Source: CBDCOD01 sp965219665 (GTDB lineage: Bacteria; Pseudomonadota; Gammaproteobacteria; CAKMZV01). Taken from it: a stretch of 64,000 bases of DNA. Made by a program: the position numbers and the translations under genes. Where the stretch lies: contig CBDCOD010000023.1 of NCBI GenBank assembly GCA_965219665.1, forward strand, positions 62,001-126,000. The letters are read 5' to 3'. Positions 43,124 through 52,074 of this stretch are shown here, piece after piece. Each line of letters begins with the position of its first letter. The first letter of the stretch is position 1. The notes beneath the pieces were generated by a model, which saw only the letters and a list, made by a program, of their open reading frames with translations, made no database searches and was not told the DNA's origin.

Positions 43124-44360
43124 GTCTGCCGCAACTATCTGGTTACTTGCGGCTATCTTAGGGGCTTTCCTTGCTTGGGCTGCTTTATTTGAGTTAGATC
43201 AAGTCGTTCGCTCACAAGGAAAGGTTGTACCCAGTGGACAGAACAAGTTAGTTCAACATTTAGAGGGTGGCATCATTGCAGATATTTTTATCAATGAAGG
43301 GGACCTTGTAAAAATAAATCAGCCACTTTTTCGTTTAGAAAACATCTCTGCTAAAGCACGGCTGTTAGATGTTGAGATAGATAGGTTGTCATTACTATAC
43401 CGTAAAACCCGCTTAGAGCAGCAGATACAAGGCAAAAAAACTATTCGCTTTCCTACAGACTCTCATGCTGAAGCTGCTCAAATCAAACAGAATGAACTGG
43501 AGTTGTACCGCTCTGAAATAGCAGATTTTTTGAACCAACAAAATGTCCTAATAACTTCTATTAAATTCAAAAAAGCAACTTTAACCGAACAAGAAATTCT
43601 ATTGGACAACCTGAAGAATGAGTTAAGGTTAGCACAAGAAGACTTGGTATTGCTACGGCGGCTAGAAAAAAGCGGCGCAGTTTCACGTCGCGAATTATTA
43701 GTCTCAGAAGGCAAAATACAAGCAATCAAAACACGTCTCGATAGTACAAACGCTTCCATCCCATCTGCAAAAGCAGAGATAAAAACCGCACAAGCACGCT
43801 TAAAGCAAAACAAATCAAATTACACATTGAGTCTACAAAATGAACTCAATGATATTAGCCTCAGACTAAGCAAAGCTGTTGAACAGCAACGCGCTAATAA
43901 AGACCGTGAACAGCGCACTATCATCAATTCACCTGTTGATGGTATTATAAATCGCCTCTTAGTTAACACAAAAGGCGGCATCATTCAACCAGGAGATACT
44001 TTAGCAGAGATTACGCCTTTGAACGAAATGCTCATAGTAGAAGCGCAAATTGCAGTACGTGATCGAGGTGATATTTGGCTAAATCAGGCAGTAAAAATCA
44101 AAATAAGTGCTTATGATTTTACAAAATATGGGGTTTTGGAAGGATACATCACTCAAATCAGCCCCGATAGCTCCAGCGATAATCAAGGTAATTTTTTCTA
44201 CACAGCCCGTATCAATGTTAGTCAAAATTTTGGTGAGGACAAACCTATTATTCCAGGTATGGTAGCCCAAATAGATATCATTACCGGAAAGAAAACTATA
44301 CTGGAATACTTGCTTAACCCTATTCGTCGCTCACTATCTACTGCATTACGCGAGAATTAG
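43098..44360 (+). CDS. Type I secretion HlyD-family periplasmic adaptor (LapC-like)
   Basis: 420 residues. One membrane helix near the N-terminus (IWLLAAILGAFLAWAALFEL) is followed by the lipoyl half-motif VVPSGQNKLVQHLEGGII. A long coiled-coil hairpin occupies about 85-265, and a beta-barrel region starts with INSPVDGIINRLLVNTKGGI. The C-terminal PIIPGMVAQIDIITGKKTIL EYLLNPI block is typical of type I secretion adaptors. It overlaps the ABC gene by 26 nt and works with it to bridge to a TolC-like channel. Confidence 0.92.
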   Translation: MGLGVIVFRSAATIWLLAAILGAFLAWAALFELDQVVRSQGKVVPSGQNKLVQHLEGGIIADIFINEGDLVKINQPLFRLENISAKARLLDVEIDRLSLLYRKTRLEQQIQGKKTIRFPTDSHAEAAQIKQNELELYRSEIADFLNQQNVLITSIKFKKATLTEQEILLDNLKNELRLAQEDLVLLRRLEKSGAVSRRELLVSEGKIQAIKTRLDSTNASIPSAKAEIKTAQARLKQNKSNYTLSLQNELNDISLRLSKAVEQQRANKDREQRTIINSPVDGIINRLLVNTKGGIIQPGDTLAEITPLNEMLIVEAQIAVRDRGDIWLNQAVKIKISAYDFTKYGVLEGYITQISPDSSSDNQGNFFYTARINVSQNFGEDKPIIPGMVAQIDIITGKKTILEYLLNPIRRSLSTALREN

Positions 44361-44385
44361 AAAGAATCTTTACATGGTACTTGTT

Positions 44386-44391
44386 TATAAT
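44386..44391 (+). promoter_or_regulatory. Candidate -10 element for mvaS
   Basis: TATAAT in the 90-nt gap before the HMG-CoA synthase gene, 59 nt from its ATG. A TTTACA lies upstream at 44369 but the 11-nt spacer is too short for a standard promoter. Confidence 0.35.
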
Positions 44392-44450
44392 ATGGTGTAA
44401 GCATAGTTTATTCTAATCTGTATTAAACCGTATTCTGAAAATAAAACCGT

Positions 44451-45623
44451 ATGACAACAGTTGGCATTGACTCTATAGCACTATATACTCCTTCTTTTTA
44501 TATGGACTTGGCAGAACTTGCAACAGTGCATAATTGCCCTAAAGATAAATATTATTCAGGCATAGGACAAGAGCGCATGAGCGTCCTACCTCCAGATGAA
44601 GATGCGGTAACTTTGGCCGCAAATGCTGCAAACATAACACTTTGCGGTGAAGACCTGAGTAAAATAAAGGCGGTGCTGTTTGCAACTGAAACAAGTGTTG
44701 ACCAATCAAAATCTGCAGGCGTTTTCCTACACCAACTCCTCAATTTGCCAGATGATTGCCGCATTATTGAAATGAAACAGGCTTGCTATAGTAGCACATT
44801 TGCCTTGCAAACTGCCCGTATGATGGTACAAGCCAATCCCGAAAGCAAAGTGCTCGTTATTGGATCTGATAATGCGCGTTACACGCTAAATACTCCTGGA
44901 GAAGCCACTCAAGGATGTGGGGCCGTTGCTATGCTGGTTAGCAGTGATCCGCGTATTTTACAACTCAATGATCAATCAGCAGTATACAGTAGCCATACTA
45001 TGGATTTTTGGCGACCTAACTACCTAAACTCAGCTATTGTAGATGGCAAATATTCTACAAAAATTTATTTATCTGCCCTTAAAGAGTGCTGGAAGCGATA
45101 CCACTCTCTTTCAGGTAGGTTGCATGAGATTAGTTATCTTGTATTTCATCTTCCATTTACACGCATAGCTGAGAAGGCATTGAAAATTTTATTTAGTGGG
45201 GACAAAACCAAATTACAGGATAGTTTAGAGCGTGCCAAATCCAGTTTAGTGTACAACCGCTTAGTCGGAAACTCCTACACAGCCTCTCTTTACATAGCGC
45301 TCTGCTCCTTGTTGGATAACACTGATACAGACCTAAGTTACGAGCAAATTGCATTGTTTAGTTATGGTTCTGGCTTTACAGCAGAGCTTTTCACAGGTAC
45401 GCTGGTACAAGGCTATAAGGAGCACCTTCATGCCGAGCAGCACCGCGATATTTTACAGAAACGTAAAGCTCTAAGTTACGAAGAATATTTGCATTTTTAC
45501 AATTATCAACTTCCTGAAAGTGGTGAAGAACATACCATTAAATCTTATACAAAAGGTCGTTTTAGATTAGCAGGAGTTAACAACCACAAGCGCATATATG
45601 AACAGAGTAAACATTATGAATAA
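44451..45623 (+). CDS. mvaS: Hydroxymethylglutaryl-CoA synthase
   Basis: Condenses acetyl-CoA with acetoacetyl-CoA to HMG-CoA, the entry to the mevalonate route to isoprenoids. 390 residues, close to bacterial MvaS. The catalytic residues are in place: Glu80 (FATETSVD), Cys112 (EMKQACYSS) and His233 (FHLPFT). Other matching blocks are TQGCGAVAMLV, DFWRP, YNRLVGNSYTASLYI and LFSYGSG. The numbering agrees almost exactly with the Enterococcus enzyme (Glu79, Cys111, His233). No other mevalonate gene is in the window. The gspG start overlaps its last codons by 8 nt. Confidence 0.93.
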   Translation: MTTVGIDSIALYTPSFYMDLAELATVHNCPKDKYYSGIGQERMSVLPPDEDAVTLAANAANITLCGEDLSKIKAVLFATETSVDQSKSAGVFLHQLLNLPDDCRIIEMKQACYSSTFALQTARMMVQANPESKVLVIGSDNARYTLNTPGEATQGCGAVAMLVSSDPRILQLNDQSAVYSSHTMDFWRPNYLNSAIVDGKYSTKIYLSALKECWKRYHSLSGRLHEISYLVFHLPFTRIAEKALKILFSGDKTKLQDSLERAKSSLVYNRLVGNSYTASLYIALCSLLDNTDTDLSYEQIALFSYGSGFTAELFTGTLVQGYKEHLHAEQHRDILQKRKALSYEEYLHFYNYQLPESGEEHTIKSYTKGRFRLAGVNNHKRIYEQSKHYE

Positions 45624-46011
45624 AACACAAAAATTACATCAAAAGCAGAAAGGATTTACGCTAATAGAAATTATGGTCGTGGTGGTCATTCTTGGTATTT
45701 TAGCTACCATTGTGGTGCCTAAAATTCTGGATAGACCTGATGAAGCACGCGTTCAAAAAGCCAGGCAAGATATCCGTGCTTTCGAAGGTGCCCTCAGTTT
45801 ATACAAATTGGATAATTTTTCTTACCCGGATACCGGAGAAGGTTTAGGAGCATTGCAAGGGCGCTATATGGAACGCATACCAAATGATCCTTGGGGAAAT
45901 GAATACCAGTACATCAGCCCAGGAACCTCCGGCAGTTACGACATCTATTCCTTCGGCGCAGATGGCACTCCTGGTGGTGATGGTGTCAATGCAGACATTG
46001 GTAACCTTTAA
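45616..46011 (+). CDS. gspG: Type II secretion major pseudopilin GspG
   Basis: 131 residues from the ATG at 45616 (a further ATG 18 nt upstream is less likely). Prepilin site QKG/FTLIEIMVVVVILGILA, with Phe14 as +1 and Glu18 as +5. GspG hallmarks are the helix VVPKILDRPDEARVQKARQDI, then TGEGLGAL, RIPNDPWGNEYQYISPG and the calcium-site end YSFGADGTPGGDG. The usual stretch of about ten residues between EGLxAL and the DPWG block is missing. It overlaps the mvaS stop; other gsp genes do not follow. Confidence 0.93.
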   Translation: MNKTQKLHQKQKGFTLIEIMVVVVILGILATIVVPKILDRPDEARVQKARQDIRAFEGALSLYKLDNFSYPDTGEGLGALQGRYMERIPNDPWGNEYQYISPGTSGSYDIYSFGADGTPGGDGVNADIGNL

Positions 46012-46323
46012 GTCATCCGGTAACTTGTTTCTGTTATACAATAAGAAAACCAATGCAATCAGAACCTTTTTCTCATCCATACTGAGTTGAAAATGACGCA
46101 ACTGTACGTTTTTTTCGGTACACTACTCGCCCAAAAAAAAGAACCCGAAAACGCGCTAGGCAGTCAAAATACTCAAAATGACCCACCCTAGTCCAAATTG
46201 TGTCCGCTTAACTACCCAATGACGCACCTTATAGGACTTTATCAAGATCTTGTGGCTCTTTTATCTGCAGTCAGTAACAAGGCTGCATTTTAAGTATACT
46301 GTTATTTTTTGTAGGAGAACAAA
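46012..46323. other. 312-nt gap upstream of ilvB
   Basis: Between gspG and ilvB. I see a 10-bp palindrome CAAGATCTTG at 46243-46252, a good -10-like TATACT at 46295-46300 and a strong AGGAG before ilvB. A 32-codon frame at 46093-46191 has no ribosome site and is not rich in Ile, Leu or Val, so it does not look like an attenuator leader. No clear terminator hairpin follows gspG. Confidence 0.5.
46295..46317 (+). promoter_or_regulatory. Candidate -10 and ribosome-binding site of ilvB
   Basis: TATACT at 46295-46300 is followed at 46313-46317 by AGGAG, 6 nt before a TTG codon. The well-placed AGGAG is what decides TTG as the start of ilvB. No matching -35 box could be recognised. Confidence 0.5.
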
Positions 46324-48015
46324 TTGAAATTAACTGGTGCGCAGATATTAGTAGAAGCATTGAAATGTGAAGGTGTTAAGAGTATATGGGGATACCCAGG
46401 TGGGGCTGTGCTGCATATTTATGATGCACTTCACAAAGACAAAGACCTTGAGCATATTTTAGTTCGCCATGAGCAAGCTGCCACACACGCAGCGGATGGA
46501 TACGCTCGTTCAACGGGTGAGACTGGTGTTGTTCTGGTTACCTCTGGGCCAGGCGCTACAAATGCTATAACCGGCATTGCTACCGCATATATGGACTCAA
46601 TACCAATGGTCGTTATTTCTGGTCAAGTCCCTACCCCGCTCATTGGTTATGATTCTTTTCAAGAAGTTGATATGGTAGGCGTTAGCCGCCCAGTGGTTAA
46701 ACATAATTTTTTGGTTAAGGACGTCAATAGCCTTGCTATGACTATTAAAAAAGCTTTTTATTTGGCAGCGAATGGACGACCCGGTCCAGTTGTTATTGAC
46801 ATTCCAAAAGACATAACTGCAGATAGCTGCGAGTTTAAATACCCTGATTCCATCACGATGCGCACTTTTCAGCCAGCTGAACGTGGTCATTTAGGTCAAA
46901 TTAGAAAAGCGCTGTCTCTCATGCTACAGAGCAAACGTCCCGTGTTATATACTGGGGGCGGTGTCATATTAGGAAAAGCGTGTGACAATCTTGTCAAATT
47001 AACAAAACATCTAAACTTTCCTATTACCAACACACTCATGGGTTTAGGTGCTTTTCCTGGAAATGATGCGCTTTTTTTGGGCATGCTGGGCATGCATGGT
47101 ACTTATGAGGCAAATCTTGCCATGCATAACTGTGACGTACTTGTAGCCATTGGAGCACGCTTTGACGATCGAGTTACTGGGAAATTAGAGCGTTTTTGTC
47201 CTTACGCTAAAGTCATTCACATTGACATTGACCCTTCCAGTATAGCCAAAAACGTAGAAGTAGATGTGCCCATTGTAGGCAATGTTAATGCGGTTTTGGA
47301 GGATATGCTAGCTGAGTTACAAACTGAAGATTTCAGCAAAGTACCCGTAATTGATGATTGGTGGGAGCAAATTAACGAGTGGCGTAAAGAAGAATGCTTG
47401 GCATATAAACTTTCCAGTACACGCATCAAACCACAACAAGTTATAGAAACTATTTATGAATTGACTAATGGCGATGCTTACATCACTTCTGATGTAGGGC
47501 AGCATCAAATGTGGGCTGCACAGTATTACAAATTCTCTAAGCCTCACCGCTGGATTAATTCAGGCGGATTGGGAACGATGGGATTTGGCTTCCCAGCTGC
47601 TATGGGTGTGAAACTTGCGCATAGAGATGAAGAAGTTATTTGTGTAACAGGTGAAGGTAGTATACAAATGATGCTACAAGAAATATCGACCTGTTCCCAA
47701 TATAACCTACCAGTCAAAATTTTATGTCTAAATAATGGCTATTTAGGTATGGTGCGTCAATGGCAAGAATTCTTCTATGAAAGTCGTTATGCGATGTCTT
47801 ACATGGAATCTCTGCCTGATTTTGTTAAATTGGTAGAGTCCTACGGCCATGTTGGTATTCGGATTGAAAAACCTGAAGAATTACGCTCTGGCATAGAACA
47901 GGCCTTAAGTATACGAGACAAATTAGTGTTTATTGATGTTATCACAGATCGGGAGGAAAATGTATTCCCTATGATCCCAGCTGGTGCTGGCCAAGATGAA
48001 ATGATTTTAAACTAG
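46324..48015 (+). CDS. ilvB: Acetolactate synthase large subunit
   Basis: ThDP enzyme for the first common step of branched-chain amino acid synthesis. 563 residues with a TTG start backed by AGGAG. The N-terminal ThDP glutamate is in LVRHEQAATHAADGYARSTG, the FAD/central part has GARFDDRVTGK, and the C-terminal ThDP motif reads CVTGEGSIQM followed by LNNGYLGMVRQWQ. The GEG in place of GDG is the form I know from betaproteobacterial enzymes. It could be called ilvI. ilvH follows after 13 nt and ilvC after that, a standard cluster. Confidence 0.96.
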   Translation: MKLTGAQILVEALKCEGVKSIWGYPGGAVLHIYDALHKDKDLEHILVRHEQAATHAADGYARSTGETGVVLVTSGPGATNAITGIATAYMDSIPMVVISGQVPTPLIGYDSFQEVDMVGVSRPVVKHNFLVKDVNSLAMTIKKAFYLAANGRPGPVVIDIPKDITADSCEFKYPDSITMRTFQPAERGHLGQIRKALSLMLQSKRPVLYTGGGVILGKACDNLVKLTKHLNFPITNTLMGLGAFPGNDALFLGMLGMHGTYEANLAMHNCDVLVAIGARFDDRVTGKLERFCPYAKVIHIDIDPSSIAKNVEVDVPIVGNVNAVLEDMLAELQTEDFSKVPVIDDWWEQINEWRKEECLAYKLSSTRIKPQQVIETIYELTNGDAYITSDVGQHQMWAAQYYKFSKPHRWINSGGLGTMGFGFPAAMGVKLAHRDEEVICVTGEGSIQMMLQEISTCSQYNLPVKILCLNNGYLGMVRQWQEFFYESRYAMSYMESLPDFVKLVESYGHVGIRIEKPEELRSGIEQALSIRDKLVFIDVITDREENVFPMIPAGAGQDEMILN

Positions 48016-48028
48016 GGAGTTACTCGTT

Positions 48029-48526
48029 ATGTCATACCACATTATTTCTATTCTGCTTGAAAATGAGACTGGCGCGCTTTCTCGTCTTGTTGGGCTTTTC
48101 TCTGCACGAGGTTACAATATTGAGTCTTTAGTTGTCGCACCTACTGAAAATGACTCTTTATCGCGCCTTGTATTGACAACAAAAGGGTCGGACACCGTTA
48201 TCGAGCAAATTGTAAAACAGCTCAATAAATTAGCAGATATTGTTAAAGTTATTGATATGACACATAGCAAGCATATTGAGCGCGAAGCCTTATTGATTAA
48301 GTTAGATGCTCAATTGCCCAGTAATCGTGATGAAATACTCCGATTAGTAGATATATTTCGCGGTCAAATAATTGATGTATCTCAGCAAATTTATATTGTT
48401 CAGTTATTGGGAACAAAAGAAAAAATCGCTGCGTTTATTCAGGCAGTGGACGAAGGTCTGATTATAGAAATTGTTCGAACAGGACCACTTGGCATTCAGC
48501 GCGGCAGAAAAGCATTAACCCTCTGA
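48029..48526 (+). CDS. ilvH: Acetolactate synthase small (regulatory) subunit
   Basis: Binds valine for feedback control of the large subunit. 165 residues. The N-terminal ACT domain begins HIISILLENETGALSRLVGLF with SARGYNIESL, then ATEN, and the C-terminal domain includes REALLIKL and VRTGPLGIQRG. GGGAG-type ribosome site before the ATG. A perfect palindrome straddles its stop codon. Confidence 0.96.
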   Translation: MSYHIISILLENETGALSRLVGLFSARGYNIESLVVAPTENDSLSRLVLTTKGSDTVIEQIVKQLNKLADIVKVIDMTHSKHIEREALLIKLDAQLPSNRDEILRLVDIFRGQIIDVSQQIYIVQLLGTKEKIAAFIQAVDEGLIIEIVRTGPLGIQRGRKALTL

Positions 48527-48537
48527 ATATTCAGAGG
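48520..48537. repeat. 18-bp perfect palindrome at the ilvH stop
   Basis: CCTCTGAATATTCAGAGG, with no mismatches, covers the ilvH TGA and the start of the 36-nt gap before ilvC. In RNA it can form a short hairpin that might stabilise or end upstream mRNA and tune ilvC expression. No T-run follows, so a classic terminator is unlikely. Confidence 0.6.
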
Positions 48538-48562
48538 CATTTAACATAATTGGAGCATAACT

Positions 48563-49579
48563 ATGAAAGTTTTTTACGATAAAGATTGTAATCAAGCATT
48601 GATTAAAGAGCGCAGTGTTACCATTTTAGGGTATGGTTCTCAAGGATTTGCACACGCTAATAACCTACGCGATTCTGGATGCACAGTAACTGTTGGGCTA
48701 CGCCCAGGATCGCCCTCATGGGATAAAGCTGAAAACGCAGGCTTTACAGTGAAAAAAGTATCTGATGCTGTTGCAGGAGCGGATTTGGTTATGGTACTAT
48801 TACCCGATGAGCATCAAGCCAAAGTCTATGCAAATGAAATAGCACCTAATCTCAAAAAAGGCGCTGCGCTTGCTTTTGCGCATGGTTTCAACATTCATTT
48901 TGGTCAAATTGAAGCACCTGCTGGCGTTGATGTTATCATGATTGCACCTAAAGGTCCTGGGCATACAGTTCGTTCCACTTATACCCAAAATGGCGGCGTA
49001 CCCACTCTTATCGCTATTCATCAAAATGCTACTGGAGAAGCACAAAATGTTGCTTTGTCTTATGCTTCCGCAAACGGCGGTGGTCGTGCTGGTATTATTG
49101 AGACCACCTTCCGCCAGGAGACAGAAACAGATTTATTTGGGGAACAAGCTGTATTATGTGGTGGCGCTACTGCCCTAGTACAGGCAGGATTTGAAACACT
49201 TGTTGAGGCTGGCTATGAACCTGAAATGGCCTATTTTGAGTGTTTACATGAATTAAAACTTATCGTAGATTTAATGTATGAAGGCGGCATAGCTAACATG
49301 CGTTACTCTATTTCTAATACTGCTGAATATGGCGATATTAGTCGAGGCCCTCGCATTATTAATGAGCAGAGCAGGCAAGCAATGCGTGAAATTTTAGCTG
49401 AAATTCAGCAAGGTAAATTTGCTCGTGAGTTTATTACAGAGAACCAAGCTGGTCAAGCCGTTCTTAAAGCTTCTCGCCGTCTTGCTCAAGAACATCAAAT
49501 AGAGACAGTAGGAGAGAAATTGCGTTCTATGATGCCTTGGATTGCTAAAGGAAAATTAGTGGATAAGTCTGTCAATTAA
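48563..49579 (+). CDS. ilvC: Ketol-acid reductoisomerase (class I)
   Basis: NADPH enzyme converting acetolactate to dihydroxyisovalerate. 338 residues, the short class I form. NADPH site ILGYGSQGFAHANNLRDSGC near 18, AFAHGFNIHFG with the catalytic-site histidine, MIAPKGPGHTVR, and the metal-binding block QTETDLFGEQAVLCGG with the later ECLHELKLIVDLMYEGG. GGAG ribosome site 8 nt before ATG. Its TAA overlaps the thrS ATG by one base. Confidence 0.97.
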   Translation: MKVFYDKDCNQALIKERSVTILGYGSQGFAHANNLRDSGCTVTVGLRPGSPSWDKAENAGFTVKKVSDAVAGADLVMVLLPDEHQAKVYANEIAPNLKKGAALAFAHGFNIHFGQIEAPAGVDVIMIAPKGPGHTVRSTYTQNGGVPTLIAIHQNATGEAQNVALSYASANGGGRAGIIETTFRQETETDLFGEQAVLCGGATALVQAGFETLVEAGYEPEMAYFECLHELKLIVDLMYEGGIANMRYSISNTAEYGDISRGPRIINEQSRQAMREILAEIQQGKFAREFITENQAGQAVLKASRRLAQEHQIETVGEKLRSMMPWIAKGKLVDKSVN

Positions 49580-51486
49580 TGCTCACTATTACACTCCCTG
49601 ACGGGACTCAGCAACAGCATGGTGCACCTGTCACCCCCTTTGATATTGCAGAACGCATTAGCCCACACTTAGCAAAAGCAGCAGTTGCTGCAGTTGTCGA
49701 TGATTCTGAGTGTGATTTATCTGATGCTATTACGAAAAATGCCAATATTCGCCTGTTGACACTCAAAGATGAGGCAGGCATTGACGTAATGCGCCACAGT
49801 TGTGCACATTTACTTGGTCACGCCCTCAAGCAACTGTACCCTCACGCTAAAATGGCTATTGGACCAGTAATTGAACATGGATTTTATTACGATATAGATT
49901 TAGATCATGCGTTAACTCCTGATGATTTACCACGCATTGAGCAACGCATGCTAGAGTTGGCAAAAACAAATTATGCCGTTGAGAAGCGTATAACCCCTCG
50001 TGAAGAAGCAATACGCATTTTTACAGAGCGTCAGGAAGATTATAAGCTGGCTCTTATTGCAGATATGCCTGATGAAAATTCTTTAGGTTTGTATCATCAT
50101 GAAGAGTATGTGGATATGTGTCGTGGCCCTCACCTACCTCAAATGGGCTTTTGTAAATTCTTTAAGTTAACGCATCTTGCTGGTGCATATTGGCGAGGAA
50201 ATTCAGATAACAAAATGCTACAACGCATTTATGGTGTTGCCTTCCCAGACAAAAGCAAGCTTAAAGCACATCTGAATATGCTAGAAGAGGCTAAAAAGCG
50301 CGACCACCGTAAAATTGGCAAAGCACTTTCACTATTCCATCTACAAGAAGAAGCTCCAGGCATGGTTTTTTGGCATGCTCGCGGAATGACTTTATATAAG
50401 TTGGTGGAGGAGCACATGCGCAAAAAAATATCAATGCATGGTTATGAAGAAATCCGCACACCCTTAATTTTAGACCGCGTTTTGTGGGAGCAGTCAGGCC
50501 ACTGGGAAAAATTCTCAGACAATATGTTCACCACACACACTGAAAATCGTGATTATGCGATAAAACCTATGAACTGCCCCGGTCACGTCCAAATATTTAA
50601 CCAACGCTTAAATAGTTATCGGGATTTGCCTATCAGGTTGGCTGAATTTGGACATTGCCACCGCAATGAGGCTTCTGGCACACTACACGGCTTGATGCGT
50701 GTGCGCTCTTTTACACAAGATGATGCGCATGTATTTTGTTCCGATAATCAAATCAAACAAGAAGTACAGGCATGCATGGACTTGATTTTTGAGGTATACC
50801 GTGATTTTGGATTCGAGGATATACTACTCAAATTGTCTACACGCCCTGAACAGCGAGTGGGCAGTGACTATATCTGGGATAAATCTGAAAAAGCGCTTGA
50901 AGAAGTCCTTGATAGCTGTGATTACCCTTGGGAATTGCAGCCAGGCGAAGGAGCATTTTATGGACCAAAGATTGAATTCTCTTTAACAGACTGCATTGGA
51001 CGTGTATGGCAGTGCGGAACCGTTCAGGTGGATTTTTCAATGCCTGAGAGGCTCAACGCACACTATATAGATGAAAATGGCGAGAGACAAGTCCCCGTAA
51101 TGATTCATCGTGCTGTATTAGGATCCTTAGAGCGTTTTATTGGCATCCTTATAGAAAACTATGAAGGCAAGTTGCCCATATGGCTATCGCCTGTTCAAGT
51201 TATTGTTATGGGTATAAGTCAAAATCAGAACAGTTACACCAGTCAAGTCTGCAATCAATTAATAGATGCTGGTATTAGAGCAGAAGTTGATTTGCGTAAT
51301 GAAAAAATTGGGTATAAGATCCGTGAACATACCTTACAGCGCATCCCTCTATTATTGATTGCAGGCGAGCGTGAAGTCGAAAACAATACTATAGCAATTA
51401 GACAGCGCAATGGCAAAGATTTAGGCAGCCAGAGCATCCCCGATTTTATCAATTGGCTAAAACAACATCCCAATCTAACTAACTAA
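49579..51486 (+). CDS. thrS: Threonyl-tRNA synthetase
   Basis: Class II synthetase with editing. 635 residues: N-terminal TGS domain (1-60), editing domain with HSCAHLLGHALKQLYP near 73 and the later DMCRGPHLP, then the catalytic core with the zinc-binding MNCPGHVQIF near 332, motif 2 RNEASGTLHGLMRVR and motif 3 VMIHRAVLGSLERFIGIL. The C-terminal anticodon-binding domain is complete. It overlaps ilvC by one base, linking threonine charging to branched-chain synthesis in one transcript. infC follows after 19 nt. Confidence 0.97.
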   Translation: MLTITLPDGTQQQHGAPVTPFDIAERISPHLAKAAVAAVVDDSECDLSDAITKNANIRLLTLKDEAGIDVMRHSCAHLLGHALKQLYPHAKMAIGPVIEHGFYYDIDLDHALTPDDLPRIEQRMLELAKTNYAVEKRITPREEAIRIFTERQEDYKLALIADMPDENSLGLYHHEEYVDMCRGPHLPQMGFCKFFKLTHLAGAYWRGNSDNKMLQRIYGVAFPDKSKLKAHLNMLEEAKKRDHRKIGKALSLFHLQEEAPGMVFWHARGMTLYKLVEEHMRKKISMHGYEEIRTPLILDRVLWEQSGHWEKFSDNMFTTHTENRDYAIKPMNCPGHVQIFNQRLNSYRDLPIRLAEFGHCHRNEASGTLHGLMRVRSFTQDDAHVFCSDNQIKQEVQACMDLIFEVYRDFGFEDILLKLSTRPEQRVGSDYIWDKSEKALEEVLDSCDYPWELQPGEGAFYGPKIEFSLTDCIGRVWQCGTVQVDFSMPERLNAHYIDENGERQVPVMIHRAVLGSLERFIGILIENYEGKLPIWLSPVQVIVMGISQNQNSYTSQVCNQLIDAGIRAEVDLRNEKIGYKIREHTLQRIPLLLIAGEREVENNTIAIRQRNGKDLGSQSIPDFINWLKQHPNLTN

Positions 51487-51505
51487 CCTAAGAGACACAT
51501 TACTT

Positions 51506-52057
51506 ATGAAAAGACGCGGTGGGCGACGCCCGCAACAAAAAATTATTTTGCCTGATATTAGAGCAAATAACCGTATCAATGCAGAAAATGTCCTTCTCCT
51601 TGATGAAGAAGGGAGTTCATTAGGTGTAGTACCTACCAAAGATGCCTTAGAAGAATCACAAAAAAGAGATTTAGATTTGGTTGAAATTGCTCCTCAAGCC
51701 AAGCCACCTGTTTGCAAAATCATGAACTTTAGCAGACACCTTTTTGAATTAAAAAAACGTAAGGCAGAGGCGAAGAAAAACCAGAAGAAAATCATACATA
51801 AATCTATAAAATTTCGCCCCAATACTGATACAGGAGACTATGATGTAAAACTCCGTAAAATCACGGAATTCATTGAGCGCGGTAATCATGTAAAAATACT
51901 GGTTTGGTTTAGAGGGCGAGAACTTATGCATCATGATCTGGGTGAACGATTGCTAGAGCGCATAAAAAACGACCTGAAGGATAAAGTTACCGTACAATCA
52001 GATGCCAAATTAGAAGGGCGTCAAATGATTATGGTTCTGTGTCCATTGATTAAATAA
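51506..52057 (+). CDS. infC: Translation initiation factor IF-3
   Basis: Prevents premature joining of ribosomal subunits and checks the initiator tRNA. 183 residues with INAENVLLLDEEGSSLGVV, DLVEIAPQAKPPVCKIMNF and the C-terminal block HHDLGERLLERI. The start is ATG rather than the rare ATT used in E. coli, so the classic AUU autoregulation is not obvious. thrS-infC order is conserved widely, but rpmI and rplT, which normally follow, are absent and ilvE comes next. Confidence 0.96.
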   Translation: MKRRGGRRPQQKIILPDIRANNRINAENVLLLDEEGSSLGVVPTKDALEESQKRDLDLVEIAPQAKPPVCKIMNFSRHLFELKKRKAEAKKNQKKIIHKSIKFRPNTDTGDYDVKLRKITEFIERGNHVKILVWFRGRELMHHDLGERLLERIKNDLKDKVTVQSDAKLEGRQMIMVLCPLIK

Positions 52058-52074
52058 TAAGTAGTATACACATA

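Noticed and set aside
46093..46191. 32-codon frame upstream of ilvB as an attenuator leader peptide
   Set aside because: It has few Ile, Leu or Val codons, no ribosome site and no following terminator hairpin.
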